NCBI GenBank assembly: GCA_001179505.1 | Contig: CDMY01000086.1 | Coordinates: 131,520-195,519 of the forward strand | Source of the DNA: Vitrella brassicaformis | Taxonomy: Eukaryota; Sar; Vitrellaceae | DNA: 64,000 bases | Direction of reading: 5' to 3' | Shown: positions 37,236 through 48,838 of the stretch, piece after piece | Layout: each line of letters begins with the position of its first letter | Numbering within the stretch: the first letter of the stretch is position 1 | The notes under the pieces: model-generated | Told to the model about the DNA's origin: nothing | What the model saw: only the letters and a program-made list of their open reading frames with translations | Database searches by the model: none | Program-made: the position numbers and the translations under genes

Positions 37236-39213
37236 TCAGAAGGCTAACTGCCTACCCACCTACCTGCAAGTTCTGGTATTGCCACTCACCCCCTTGCCTT
37301 CGAAGTCCCCGCTGCCTTCGAAGTCCCTCAACCTGTCTGCAAATTGACAATTGCAAGTTGAGCTCAGTGTGTACCTTTCCTTCGAAGATATATCTCGACG
37401 AATAAAAAAAGAAGGCAGCGATTTTGTGATCTCCGCTCAGAGAGAGAGAGAGAGAGAGATTCCAGGCAGGCAGGCAGATCGACCAATCAATCAACAAGAC
37501 GCGCTGCTTGCGTGCCTTATTTACTTACGTGCAGGTCTCCGTGCACCAGTCGTTCACGCTGCAACTTCTGCAGTGCGTCCAGAACATCACGAGCGATGCG
37601 AGCCATCTGTCCTGGGCTAGCGGCACCACAGTCGAGGTCCTTGAGCATCACTGCACGCCACACAGACCAGCCACACGCAAAGACAGATCAACCAAACCAA
37701 CATAGCGGGTGTGTGGGTGCCGTGGCTTGCTTAGTTACTGGGGATCCATTCCGTTTTGAATGCCCTTATTCTCTCCCCTGCCGCCCCTTTGAGGAGGTGG
37801 TACACGTCCTCGATGGCGATGACGTGCGGGAAGCCCTTCCTGGCCCGCTCGCACCGCGCCCGCCACTCGTCATTGCCCGTCCACATGAACCCGTCCACCT
37901 AAGCACACACAACACAGCACAACACAACACAATACAATACAATGCAATACTCACGCTCACATGAAATAGAGCAGAGCACGCATCGATGCGTGTGTTCGTT
38001 CGTTCATGCGCTCACTCACGCACGCCATACCACCACTTACCTCTTTGGCGCAGTCGTGGTTGTCGTTGAGTATCTTGATGCCCCGCCGGTCGCGCATGGC
38101 GACGACTACGCCAAAGCGGCCGCATCGCTGCCGCTCGCGGTGCTCGACCGTCAAGCCGTGGTTCTTCTCAAGGCAATGCTGCATTAATTGCATCATCACA
38201 CACACAAATTGGCAACATAGGAACACGTGTCAATTGGCACACGTCACAATCAAGCCAGCATGTCTGCCATGCCGTGCTCCTCACCAGTGCGATAGCGACT
38301 CTGCGGTTGCGCTTGGCCGTCTGCTCAGAGCCACCTCCCTCGCCCTGCAGGAATTGCAGTCGGTCCATCAACCGACAAGCGCCGAAAGCGGCCGTGAGGA
38401 GCTATCGGTCATCATGACCCGGGTCCGAAGTTGTCACCGCGGTACTGATAGCCTGCGCACGTAAGTTGCCGACAGCACAGCAGGCTGTCTGGTGTTCGAA
38501 TACTGAACTGACTGCTCTTGCATCATCTATATTCGCCCACCCTGTTGCTGCACTGGAGCCGGGTGTTGATGGCCTGGCACTGATGCCGGGTGTGGATATA
38601 TGCCTGCATTCACGCACGACACGGGCACAACCAGCCTTCTCGCACCAATGCGGCCATCCTGCCCGCTGTCTTGTCGCCTGCTCACCCATGCCTGGTGGCA
38701 TACCCATGCCTGTTGACATTCCGATGTGTGGGCACACATCAGCCGCAGGACAGAAGCGCGTCGCTTTGTGCGCATCCATCAGTGAGTGCTTGGCCTCACC
38801 TGGGTACACAGGTTGAGGGGCATAATGTGTCCTGAGCCCGAGCCTAAGCCGACAACGACACACACACAGGAATTCGTTGCAGGAGGCTGGAAGGGAGGAA
38901 ATACATACGTGCCACCAGGAACCCGACCCGATTCCATGTACCGTGTTGATAGTGATGGCGCGGAGGCTGTCCACCTTCCATGAGTGTCACCGACCTTCCT
39001 CTTCACTCTCAGCCACACCAAAATGGGACAGGGACCTTCTGCGTATTTGACGCCTTCAGCTCGGCCAGCATTTCCTGACACGCAGACCAACCGTATGTGG
39101 GAGGAGTATTATCTGTCGTTCACCTACCTTAAGCTTGGCAATCTGCTCCGTCAGCTGTTTGGTCTGTTCTTCGATCATTTCCACCTTCTTGGGCTCTCGG
39201 CACGGGACAGGAC

Positions 39214-39257
<44 letters not shown>

Positions 39258-39600
39258 GAGTCGATGGCCGCCAGCTGAAGGAAGGACAAGTACACACCAG
39301 ATGCATGCGATAAAGGAAGCAGGCAGGCGGGAGCTCGAGGTTCTGTACTCGAGAGCGGAGCCTGTCCGCGATGGCCGTCAGTTTAGCGATCTCTGTGCGG
39401 TTGTTGTTGTTGTTGTTGTTGTTGTGTAGTGTCTGCAGAAGGGCTGTCTTGTCCTCCGAGTTGTCCTCGTCCGCCTACAGGCACCCAAACGCATGCATTC
39501 GCGAGTACGCATAGAAATGAATCCGCATCCCATTCAGGAGCATCACAAATGGCAGGAGCATCACAAATGGCAGTGCCTTGTCGCATGGCATGTGCACGCC
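37236..39600 (-). CDS. Kinase-like region with coiled coil and polyN/polyS tracts, probably 5' part of the USP gene
   Basis: Reading down the minus strand: a frame around 39300-39480 with a run of Asn coded by AAC repeats, then LTAIADRLRSRVQNLEL. A run of Ser coded by AGC repeats (39215-39256) comes before KKVEMIEEQTKQLTEQIAKLK, a likely coiled coil. Kinase-like exons follow: RFGVVVAMRDRRGIKIL (about 38080-38120), FMWTGNDEWRARCERARKGF (about 37830-37890), WIPVMLKDLDCG, then ALQKLQRERLVHGDLH (about 37530-37580), and RLRDFEGSGDFEGKG (about 37300-37345). HGDLH and DFEGSG resemble the catalytic loop and metal-binding Asp of fungal FunK1- or APH-like kinases. The APE region was not identified. The frame then runs towards the USP exons with no stop-plus-promoter gap. 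Start codon and several splice sites are unresolved, so this entry could be part of one fused gene or a separate one. Confidence 0.45.
39215..39256. repeat. CTG/CAG trinucleotide repeat, 14 units
   Basis: Perfect (GCT)14 on the plus strand. On the minus strand it reads AGC and would code a serine run in front of a coiled coil. A related (GTT)n tract at about 39399-39424 would code asparagines. Confidence 0.9.
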
Positions 39601-39808
39601 TCACCATTGCGGTGCTGCATAGGGCGTGCGGTCCGTCACATAGAAAGAAAGAAGGTCTGCCGATTCTTCTCCGTTTTTATTTTTGAAAATATGGAGAATT
39701 TTCGTCTCCGTCTCTTTCTCGACATCATTTCCCTTTGCGGGTGGGAAAGGATGGCAAAGGATTGTGGGGAGCGATTCGTGCGATCCGCTCACCTCTAAGC
39801 TCGCACAA

Positions 39809-40651
39809 ATGGCGGCCGTCAAAAGGAAACTTGAGGAGCAGATCTCGTCATTATCCCGACGTCTACCGCTTCGTGCGATGAGCAGCACCAGTGGCGTGTC
39901 GCCCTTTCACCACGCCGTGCCTGTTCATGATCTCGGAGCTGCGAGGGTGTTCTACGGCGACTTGCTGGGCTGCAGCGAAGGCAGAACCTCCCCAGGCAAA
40001 TGGATTGACTACAACCTGTGAGCAATGCCGCAACAACACAGACGGGCCCTGTTGATTTCTACGAATCTCCGTCAGGTATGGCAGTCAGCTTGTTTGCCAT
40101 TTTGTTGGTGAGAGCTACAGAGCGCCTGAATATGTCAACCCCGTCGGTATGCCCACCTGCACTGAAGTTGTTAGTGTCGCACACACACACTTGTGGTCGA
40201 TTGATGCGCAAAGATGGCGATGAGGTGCCCGTCCCGCATTTCGGGTGTGCGCTGAGTGTCGATGAGTTCCATACTCTCGCGGCCAGGCTCAAAGAGAAGG
40301 GTGTCCGGTTCGTCATTGAACCACACCGGAGGTTCCAAGGGCAGCCAGGTGTGTGGCGCAGCCGATGGAGAGGAGAGGGCAGATGCCATACTGCCTCTAT
40401 GTATGTCATTGTGTGTGGGTTGGCGCAAGGTGACCAGTGGACCATGTTCTTCAAAGACCCATCAAACAACGCGCTGGAATTCAAAGCCATGGTACCTGGA
40501 TGGGTGCGTGGGTGGGAGGGATTGGTGGGGAGGCGAGTGTCATCTATCGTTGAGTGCTATGACTGCTCTGTCTGTCTCTGTGGGCGACGTTCAGGTGCAT
40601 CCTGAGAATCTGTTTGCTAAGTACAATGTGGACGATTTCGCTGACAAGTGA
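39809..40651 (+). CDS. Glyoxalase/VOC superfamily protein
   Basis: Single-module vicinal-oxygen-chelate protein. The ATG at 39809 opens [16 protein letters not shown] basic N-terminal stretch precedes the fold and could be a targeting leader. The fold begins [22 protein letters not shown] (about 39905-39970), continues WIDYNL joined by splicing to [18 protein letters not shown], then [20 protein letters not shown] and [17 protein letters not shown]. His of FHHAV, His of PHFG and Glu of ALEF are at the usual metal-ligand positions. Introns are at about 40018-40076, 40139-40211, 40350-40430 and 40490-40594. The stop is TGA at 40649-40651. It resembles the glyoxalase/extradiol-dioxygenase-like group rather than glyoxalase I itself; the substrate is unknown. 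Confidence 0.85.
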
Positions 40652-40970
40652 AAATGCATAATCGTAGCGTGGTGTACAAGGGACGAGGGGCACGGACATG
40701 GTAGAGCCGCTGCGAGCTCGCCCGCGTTTTCTGAGGGTGAAGTTAACTGTCTGGAGTTAACGGTGAAGTTAACGAACTGTACGCTGTACGCTGTAGACCA
40801 ACATACCGAAGCACTCCTTGCTTGGTTCCATTCCCTTCTGGCTGCACCCGCTCTTCCTTTCCTTCCCTTCCTTCTCCTCTCATCTGCGGGCTACGCTTTG
40901 CCAGCTTACACCCCCTACACGACTCTCGCACGAGCGCCTCCTCCCTCTGCCGTCCGCCAGGCCATCAGCC
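40652..40970. other. Spacer upstream of the secreted peptide gene
   Basis: About 320 bases. The right half is C/T-rich (40835-40880), which may be 5' leader or promoter sequence. A small direct repeat of GTTAACxGTGAAGTTAAC character lies at about 40736-40770. No gene was seen. Confidence 0.35.
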
Positions 40971-41333
40971 ATGAAGACCTTGTGGCTCCTCGCTCTGGGC
41001 GTGCTTGCCTTGGCTGCCGCGCACCAAGCCGGCGGCGTGACGTCTGCGGATGACGCTCAAGTGGCTGACGCTGTGAGCGCTGAGGGTGGCCTGCGTGGGC
41101 TGACATACTAAACCACTGAGCATCATGGGAGTGACGCCGTGAGCGAGCAGAGGCGGTGTTTTAACCAACACGGCTGCAGCAGTGGCGAATATTGCCACTA
41201 CGAAAACATGTGGGACGTGTCGGGCACATGTAAGCACTGACCACAGACACACACAGTCGATCGACGCCAGGCCGTGTGCCTCATTCAATGTGTCCGTCCA
41301 TGTGTGTCGCTTTCAGGCAAGAGCAAGTGCTAG
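40971..41333 (+). CDS. Small secreted cysteine-rich peptide
   Basis: The ATG at 40971 gives a clean signal peptide (MKTLWLLALGVLALAAAHQA) and a short pro-region of Ala/Asp/Val. I propose an intron at 41073-41120 (GTGAGC...CTGAG, 48 bases) with TACTAAAC at 41106-41113 as branch site. A second intron at about 41231-41316 ends TTTCAG. The joined frame is phase-consistent and codes about 75 residues. The mature part is RRCFNQHGCSSGEYCHY, then MWDVSGTCKSKC and a stop at 41331-41333. It has five cysteines with spacing C-x5-C-x5-C-x11-C-x3-C counted by eye, a pattern typical of secreted disulphide-bonded peptides. Without splicing the frame would stop after 46 residues with no cysteine. No family is recognised; a defence, signalling or surface role is only speculation. 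Confidence 0.55.
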
Positions 41334-43152
41334 CCACTAGGCGTCCAATTCAGACAGACACTGCAAGTTGTGTGCCGCTGTTTGTTGATGTATGTGCATT
41401 CACACAGCTGCCTTGTGTGGCTTGTCGTTGCGTTGTGTGGCTTTACTGACAATCAGTGTGATCATCTGACGGTCCTCTGCTGTGTATTGGTTCATTGTAT
41501 TTTCACCAAGAGAGAGAGAGGGGAGGGAGAAGCTGTGGTGTCCACACTCTTACACACATGGTGTAATCAGCTTTTTTTCTCACGATGCCGAAACGACTTT
41601 CTTCTGGCGCATTCGTTTCTGTCTGCCAAGTGCACACACACGGCACACATGTACTCTTCTATGTTCGTTCTGTGGCACTCCCTTGCGGCAATCGGTCCAG
41701 TCGGTCAGGCGGCTGTGTGCGTGTTGCGTTGTGTTTCGGTGTTTGCATGTGCCGCCGAAAAGGGGCGCGCTGCAATCCAAACCGATCTCGTACGACGTAC
41801 GTGCAGCTAGGCTGGCCAGGGAATGGGGGGGGTGGGGGGGCAATCAATCCGTGCACTGTGTCAGCGAGCGATCCATCCATCATCAGTCGATTGCTGCATG
41901 CGATGGATCTATGGGTGGGGCGGGTGGGGGGGTGGCTCGGTCTATATGTCTTATATATTCTGGGGTACGTGTGCACCGGGACGGATAGATGGGATCACAT
42001 TGGGGGGGTCGGGTGGGCTGAGACACCGAGGGACAATGCGGACATGAGAGACAGCACATAATATGAATGCCTTCACATCATGCCTTTGTGCGATGTGGCC
42101 ATTGGTCGTTTGGATCTCCTCACTCATGCTACACACACATGAACCACGATGAAATTCTCTCACACACGCCATGTGTGCACTGACACGTCCAACAGCCATT
42201 GTCTCCAATCGACCTAGGACACTGACTTTGTTGCTGACAGTCGCATAGCATACGGGAAAGGAGTGAATTCCCATCGATCCCCACACTCAGAAGCGCATCT
42301 CTCTACCCTGTCTCCGGCTTTGTATGCCTCTCTCCATCTGCATGCAAGATCCACACAGATGGACACCTCCCTCTCGCGAAGACACGAACTAACAGAGACA
42401 GCGAGGGCGTGCACCTCGAGGCTTCTCGCCCACCCCACATGTGTGTCCTACATACAGATGTCGTCTCCCGATGGATAAGAAGTGACAGACATCCGGAAAA
42501 ACTGCCGGCAGGATGATGAAATCATCAATCAAGAGACACGGACACAACACGTACACACGTCATGAGTAGGTAAGCAGCACAAGGAAGGGATGAGTGAGAA
42601 TACGGCAGGCAGGCAGGCATGTAGCCAGGCAACCAGGTTCCCACGTGATCGATTTATCGAAGACGGTCGACGCGCAGCTTCCGTCGGTCCGGCTCTCCAA
42701 AATCTCTGTCTCCATCCCATCCGCCCCCACAGAGAGACACATCTCACAGGGCGCCGGGATGCATTTGTCAATGTCCGGGAAGACAGATAGGAGCTGCATG
42801 CATCCCACACGCACGGCACGGAGGCGTTTGTTTCATTAGTTTTTTGTGATGCTTGCCGTGTCTTTCGCACTGTCTGCGGCGCAGGCCTCAGAGCAAAATG
42901 GAATGCAATGTCGTCAAGTGATATCGATGGCCCATAGTGATGTATGTCATCGCTTCTTGAGTCGCGCATGTATTCACGCATGGAATGAAGGCAGTGGAGC
43001 AGCAGGTCTGCGTCATCATCCATCCATCCATCCGTCTAACTCACACGCACCGCACCTATCGATTCCCTCGTCGGCATACATGCCGTTCAACTCAGTCAAC
43101 CGGTCCTTCCCTCTAAGTGTCCATCCATCCGTCCATCCATCCATCCATCCGT
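41334..43152. other. Gene-poor spacer
   Basis: About 1.8 kb. Frames here are shaped by simple sequence: GAGAGA (41510-41530), G runs (41823-41840, 41920-41935, 42002-42010) and CATCC tracts (43019-43033, 43120-43153). None has codon texture, conserved motifs or matching splice sites. I see no gene. Confidence 0.45.
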
Positions 43153-44691
43153 CTACTTCTGTGCCAGCGCTGATCTCGTGAATCGTCGGCTCTTGGCTGC
43201 CCGCCTGGCGGCAGCACTCGTCAGCTGCAGCGGGTCACCCTCCGCCCCCTGTGGCTCGTGGCGTGACACAATAGGCCCCCACTCCATCTCAGCCTTCTTC
43301 CACTGGTCGATCCATCTGAATGCCACAGTACCACCCTTGGCCACGGTGGGCGGCACACTGGCGCTGGCTGCACGGAGCCGCAGGGGCAGGGGGGGAGGGG
43401 GCGGGGGGGCGTACAGCTGCTGCAGCGGAGGGGTCGGCGCACTACTACCCGCCCGCTGCTGGAAGGTCGTCTGCGCCGGGCCTGGGAAGGGCGGCTGCTC
43501 GCCTTGGGTGTCGTCGCGTTGGTTGTCACTATCCGTGACGATGGTGGTGATGGTGGGCTTGGCAGGAGGGGGTGGCTCGCCCCTGCCACGGCGGCGTGAA
43601 GGGTCCCCGAGAGCGCCGAAGAACTCGGGTGGGACGATGGTGCGGAGCCGCTTGGGAGGGGGCGGGGCGTTGCCATTGTTGGCTGTGAGGGCCGCACGGG
43701 GGTCGTGGTGAAGGCTGACGTGCTCCTGAATGGAGGCAGGCAGCAGTGAGTCGACACCAACATATAAGTGTGTTGCTCATTCCTTCGATCGATCATGTCG
43801 TTCGCCATTTGCTGGCTTACCACTCGTTTGTCGTGTATCTGTTTCTTGATGGCAGCGAAGAGGGGCGTGGTCATCTCGTCGGGCAGATCCATATCCGTTA
43901 CCAGGGACGCCACATGCAGCTGGGGACACGCAGTCACCACAGAAGAGAAAACACACACAGGGGAGGAGGAGTGAACCGCGCCCAACCATCGCTGTGTGTG
44001 CGGTGTGGGTGTAGGATGGGCATCGTGTGCTCTCACCCGCACGGCGTTGTCATCGTTGCACAGGTTCCATCGGAATCGGTCCTCAACGCTCAAATTCTGA
44101 ACAAACACACGGACGCACCGTTGCGACCGCCACATGCGTGCAATCATTCCAGCTCAGCTGAATGCCCATCCCCTCCCCCGCACCGACCTTTTCGGGTAGC
44201 GGGACTTCGACCTCAATCTTGACGACCGGCCCATCGAGGGGGTAGCTTCCCGGCGGCAGCTCCTTGCGCCACACGGCGTCGATGAGGGCCCAGAAGCGGT
44301 CATTCATTGCCCGTGCGTCGGTCACCCGCTGTGTGAAGGTCTGCTTGAGCCTCTGCCGCATGCCCTCGTGCAGCCCATGCTCGCGGCAGAAGCTCTCGAT
44401 GAAGGGCGCCACCAGGTGGTCGGTGTCGCCACCAGCACCCCCCACATCCCACAGTATCGACTCCTCGATGATCTCCCCAGACGGGCTCCGGGCAATGATC
44501 GGCAGCGGCACCAGACACGATGACGACCGCCGCTTCTTGTTGTTGCTGGTCTCACCGCCGCTGGCTGGCGTGGGTGGTTGGTGTTTGTCGGCGATGTCAA
44601 GCAGCTGATGCAGGGGAGGGCCGTGCGGCGGCGGTGACCGCAGCAACCCTGGGAGCAGAAGTGGTTGCATTCCACCGACTGGTTGCATCAC
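43153..44691 (-). CDS. SNF5/SMARCB1-like SWI/SNF chromatin-remodelling subunit
   Basis: Core subunit of SWI/SNF-type nucleosome remodellers. The ATG at 44691 opens MMQPVGGMQPLLLPG. Two SNF5 repeats can be seen. The first is PLPIIARSPSGEIIEESILWD (about 44450-44512), running to FIESFCREHGLHEGMRQRLK. The second is VKIEVEVPLPEK (about 44190-44225), spliced to LSVEDRFRWNLCNDDNAVR (about 44043-44095) and LHVASLVTDMDLPDEMTTPLF with AIKKQI (about 43840-43920). The W-D/N-L core and the closing amphipathic helix match the family. The C-terminal part is Pro-rich and basic (PPPPKRLRTIVPPEFFG, then a run of Pro, then RRAAKSRRFTRSALAQK) and stops at 43153-43155. The linker-rich C-terminus is longer than the human tail. 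Location should be nuclear. Confidence 0.85.
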
Positions 44692-45323
44692 TGACTGACT
44701 GATGATCTCAAGAGAAGCGGAAGCAGCGGCAAGGGATGATGAGCTGACGTCGAGTAGTTCAGGTGAGGAGCCTCCACTTCCCTTTCGCTCGATAAATCAG
44801 CACACCAGGACACACGAGATCTTGACGCCTGGAGATCTCGCCCGTCGGGAGAAACAGGCGTTCCGTTCGGCGCCTTCCACACCATAAGACACTTTCCCGC
44901 CCTAAGCTTCCGAGTTGGTCGCCGATGGGAAGCACACACACAGACAGCGCGGCGCTGCTGCTTCCTGTGCTCTGACTAAGGGTGAAGGCTCTCAAGCGAG
45001 TTTCGGCCGAGTACAACGCAACAAGTCGACTCCCACCAACGCTTCACGGTGGGCAGGAATGCATCGCACGAAGGACCACATCACGTCCACGTGCAGGTGG
45101 TTGTATCATGCCAGGGTGCAACGTTTCAATGGATCCTTCCCTGCATTTCAGTGCCCGAGTGTCATATATCGGAATGGGTGAGTGATTAATTCGTCGCCAG
45201 CTGCTCGGCTCATTCTGCAGCGGTAAGTAAGTGCTCAGCGAAGGAAGGTACATCCGGGCATTCTATATGCACGCATCTCTTTCGCTGGTCTGCAGGCGTT
45301 GGCGACGCGAGTTTAGCTCTGCA
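44692..45323. promoter_or_regulatory. Divergent spacer between SNF5 and disordered-protein genes
   Basis: About 630 bases between head-to-head genes; promoters for both are expected. A frame upstream of 45324 is open from 45231 and could be leader or coding. No TATA box or repeat stood out. Confidence 0.3.
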
Positions 45324-45613
45324 ATGCAATCCAACCCACCGTCTGCCAGCTCGTCGGTGCCACCCCCTCGCCCTCCCCCTCCCCCTCCCCCTCCCCTAGC
45401 GCTCCCCAACAACCCCCGCCCTGCGACGCGGCCCTTAGCGCTCCACCGGTCGGTGTATGTGTGGGAGGATGAGTGCGACGAGATGGTGCAGCCGGCATCG
45501 CACACACAGCCAGTGCCGCCACAGCTACAGTACAGACCGCCCCGACCTCACCGCTCTGCAGAGGCCCACGGGGAACGACGCGATCTAGATGAACTCATGA
45601 GAAGGTGCGCCTA

Positions 45614-45654
<41 letters not shown>

Positions 45655-48600
45655 CACACACACACACACACACACGTACATCCAAGGCAACACAACACAT
45701 GGATGGATGGATGATGGATGCCTTCCGTGTTTTGTTGTTCCTTTGGCAGTTTGGACGAGCTGGACGGCGGCCAGCCTTTCGGTGCGCCTGCAGCCCCCCT
45801 GCCGTTCATGAGTGAGCAGATGATGACGGTGAAGTTGGAGGCCTCAGCTGGCGTGACCAGCCCCCCCTACTCCCAATGGCTGCTCCCGCGAATCGACGAG
45901 GAGCCGCCACACCTGCCGCCACACCTGCCATTCCACCCACATCAGCACGCGGCTGCAAACGGCGGAGCGCAGCTTGAACCCCCACATGAGCAGCCTGCCG
46001 CTGCAGCCGCTGCTGGGAGTGACATGGTGGTGGATGGGCCACTGGAGGGCCAGAAGCAGCACCCGGCCGCATCTCGCGACACTCTCATCCTCAAGTCGGC
46101 TGGCTGTTTCGAAGTCAAGAGGTCGGTGACTGCACAGCCACAGCCGTCCAGCGCAGACGACGGGTCGCGCAGTGCAGCGGATAAGGCGGGTCCGGGTGAT
46201 GGGGGAGATAGCGGGGCAGTGGGGGAGGTGGCGAGGTTTGTGGATGCGGCCGGCCGTTCGGTGGACCCAGGCATCGAGGACGTGTACGTGCCTCTGGTGC
46301 CCATGACCTCCCCAGCAGACGACAGCCATGCCAACACCGACCGTGGGGAGCGGCGTGAGGCGAGCGGGCACTACCTGTTCTGCAAGGAGTATCAGCAGGG
46401 GTGTGAGGGCTGCCCGGGATGCTACCTAGCACCCGGAGTGGGCGTAGGCGTGGGTGTGGATGTGGGAGCCGCCCACCCCCCCTACTGTCCATACCCATCA
46501 GTCAATAGCGAGAAGTCCCTCCCGTTGCTCAACCCACTGGTGGCACATCGGCTGTGGGCAGGGCCGGGGGGCGAGGGCGACGTCAGCTCATCCGACGAAG
46601 GCCGCAAGGACTCAGACATGCCGCCCCCCAGCCTCCTGCACGTGTGCCGCAACTTCCAGCAGCCCCCTCCACTCGCACACCCACATGGGCATGCCCCCCG
46701 GAAGCACAAGGCCCGTTCCAAGAGCGGCAAGCCGAAGGTCAAGCGCGAGATGGAGCTGGAGGACCCCGTAGAGATCAGTGGCGATCTGATCGAGGCCAAG
46801 GCGCGTCATGCAGCAGAAATGGCCCGGCGGCTGCAGGCGAGAGAGCACGACGAGAGTGCCCTTCTGATGGGTGCTGTCAAGGAGGAGGCAGTAGAGGGGG
46901 CGATGGGTGATAAGGGCAGGGCTGGGCAGCGCACACGGCGCAAGAGTAAGAGGGCAGTGGCCGAGGGGGACGAGTGGGCGGTGGAGGGAGGAGGACCAAA
47001 CGCCATACAGCAGGTCAGCGATCACCCACAGGCAAACGAAAGGAAACACAGCCAGATGGATGCACATGTGTGTATGTGTGTTTGTGTGTGTTTGTCGCCT
47101 GTTCAGATGTATCATTCCCTGGGTCTGCACCGCAGCGAGACCACCGACACCTCTGCAGACCCTCTAGCCGACCACCATCAGCAGCAGGTGATAGCCTACG
47201 GCCGTCCCCCCCAGCCCCATGACCCCGCCGGCTGGCTGGCCGAGGGGGGCTGGGACGGCGGACCAGGGCTGGCCTACGGCCGAAACCGTTGGGGACTGGG
47301 AAAGGCCAGCAACAGTCTGTGTGGCGTGGGTGGGGGGGGCAAGGATCCCTTCCGCACGGACAGTGAGGGTGCATTGGTGCAGAAGAAGCCGAAGAAGCCG
47401 CGGGCCAAGATGAGCAGGGACGCATCGGGCATGAGATTCCAACTCGGTGGGTGATTGTTGCAAGGGGAAAGAAAGGCTCCTGCTGGAGGGTCGTGGGTAG
47501 GGGGGGTGCGATGGGTGTCTGGTGTCTGGTGTGTTGTGTTGGCACCAGGTGAGGCTGGTAGGAACGAGCTCAAGAGGAGGATTAGCCAGAAACTCAAGGA
47601 GGAACCCCACTGGAAGGCTATCATGTGAGCTGAGCGTATTACATGGCCGCACTGCAGCCATGACACACAGACAAAAGGACAATACTCATCCCGCTCTGTC
47701 TATGCCCGTGCGTGTGTGCGTGTTCAGTCCGACGGGTCAGATCAAGTTGGCGACCATCACCAAACTGCTAGAAATGGCTGAGGTGGGGAGGGATGGACCA
47801 CACACAAAGAAAACCACACTCAGACAGACAGACAGACAGATGCTTTGCGTTGCGGTGCATGGCTGCATTCATTCTTCATGCATATATCTACTCATCCACT
47901 CATCCCCCCCTGCATACTGATCAGACGTTGGGTTTGACTGGTGAGGTGCATCGCATCTACTCGCGGCGCTGCAGGGAGACACAAGGACCCCCGCAGCCAC
48001 CCAAGCCGCGCAGGCAAGGACTCCAACCACACGCACCGCCCAGACAGACGCACGGCCCTCACCGGCCACTTCTGTCTGATGGATGACACACGCACATTTG
48101 CTCTGCAGGTCCAGTAGGGACCGTGTGAAGTCCCCGTTGCTGCCGAGCAGCCAGGCGGCCCTGCATCCCCTGCACCCCCTGGTGTCGCTCCTCCAGTGTG
48201 ACGACAACATATCCGATGACACCTCACAGCCGTCCATCGCCACCACCCTCCCCAAGCGACGCAAATTCGACATTACCGAGTGCATGGCCGCTGACATGGG
48301 CGATGAGATGGACGAACTGCAGCAGCCCATGGGTGGGGGGAAGGAGACGGCCGGGGCGGCACACAGCCAATTCCACTCCGCCAGCAAGGTGAGACTCATC
48401 AACGGGGGGGGAGGCGCTGATTGATTGATGGACTGACTGATGCACTGTTTGGTGTAGGATGAGGAGGATCCATATGGTGCGTACTACGCTGCCGGTGCCG
48501 CTGCAGCGGCTGCCGCATGTGGGGTGGCGCCGCCCCCCATGCCCCAGCCCATCCACCCCGACCCACGGCCGCTGATCTTCATCCCTCGGCGCAAGGACGT

Positions 48601-48838
48601 GGGCGGCACCAACATAGACCATGATGCCAAGGAGGGGACGGACAGCCACCAGCCACAGACAGCAGCGGCACCAGCAGCAGCAGCAGCGGCAGCTGATGGT
48701 GGTGGTGGTGGCGATGGGGGCGGCATGTGTGATGGGGATGGTGAGGGGATGGAGACGGCAGACGACCATGACAGCCACGGTGTGCCTGCAGAGCCGGCGG
48801 GGCCGCCCCCTGGGCTCTCGCAGGAGGGGAAGCAGTAG
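45324..48838 (+). CDS. Large disordered, probably nuclear protein
   Basis: I do not recognise the family. The ATG at 45324 opens MQSNPPSASSSV, then a proline run (about 45360-45405). Introns at about 45606-45748, 47012-47105, 47451-47547 and further on hold (CT)n, (CA)n and CAGA tracts. Most of the protein is Pro/Gly/Ser/His-rich and likely unstructured. There is a cysteine cluster, YLFCKEYQQGCEGCPGCY (about 46370-46425), and basic lysine stretches such as HKARSKSGKPKVKRE (46710) and QKKPKKPRAKM (47382), which look like nuclear-localisation signals. The most ordered part is spliced from ELKRRISQKLKEEPHWKAIM (about 47568-47625), GQIKLATITKLLEMAE and LGLTGEVHRIYSRR (about 47935-47970), a helical module. 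Later come an alanine run and a Gly/Asp-rich end with a stop at 48836-48838. A transcription or chromatin role is a guess. Confidence 0.55.

Noticed and set aside
41370-42061. Several overlapping plus-strand frames in the spacer after the secreted peptide
   Set aside because: Composition follows G runs and TGTG tracts; no conserved motif, signal peptide or consistent splice pattern.
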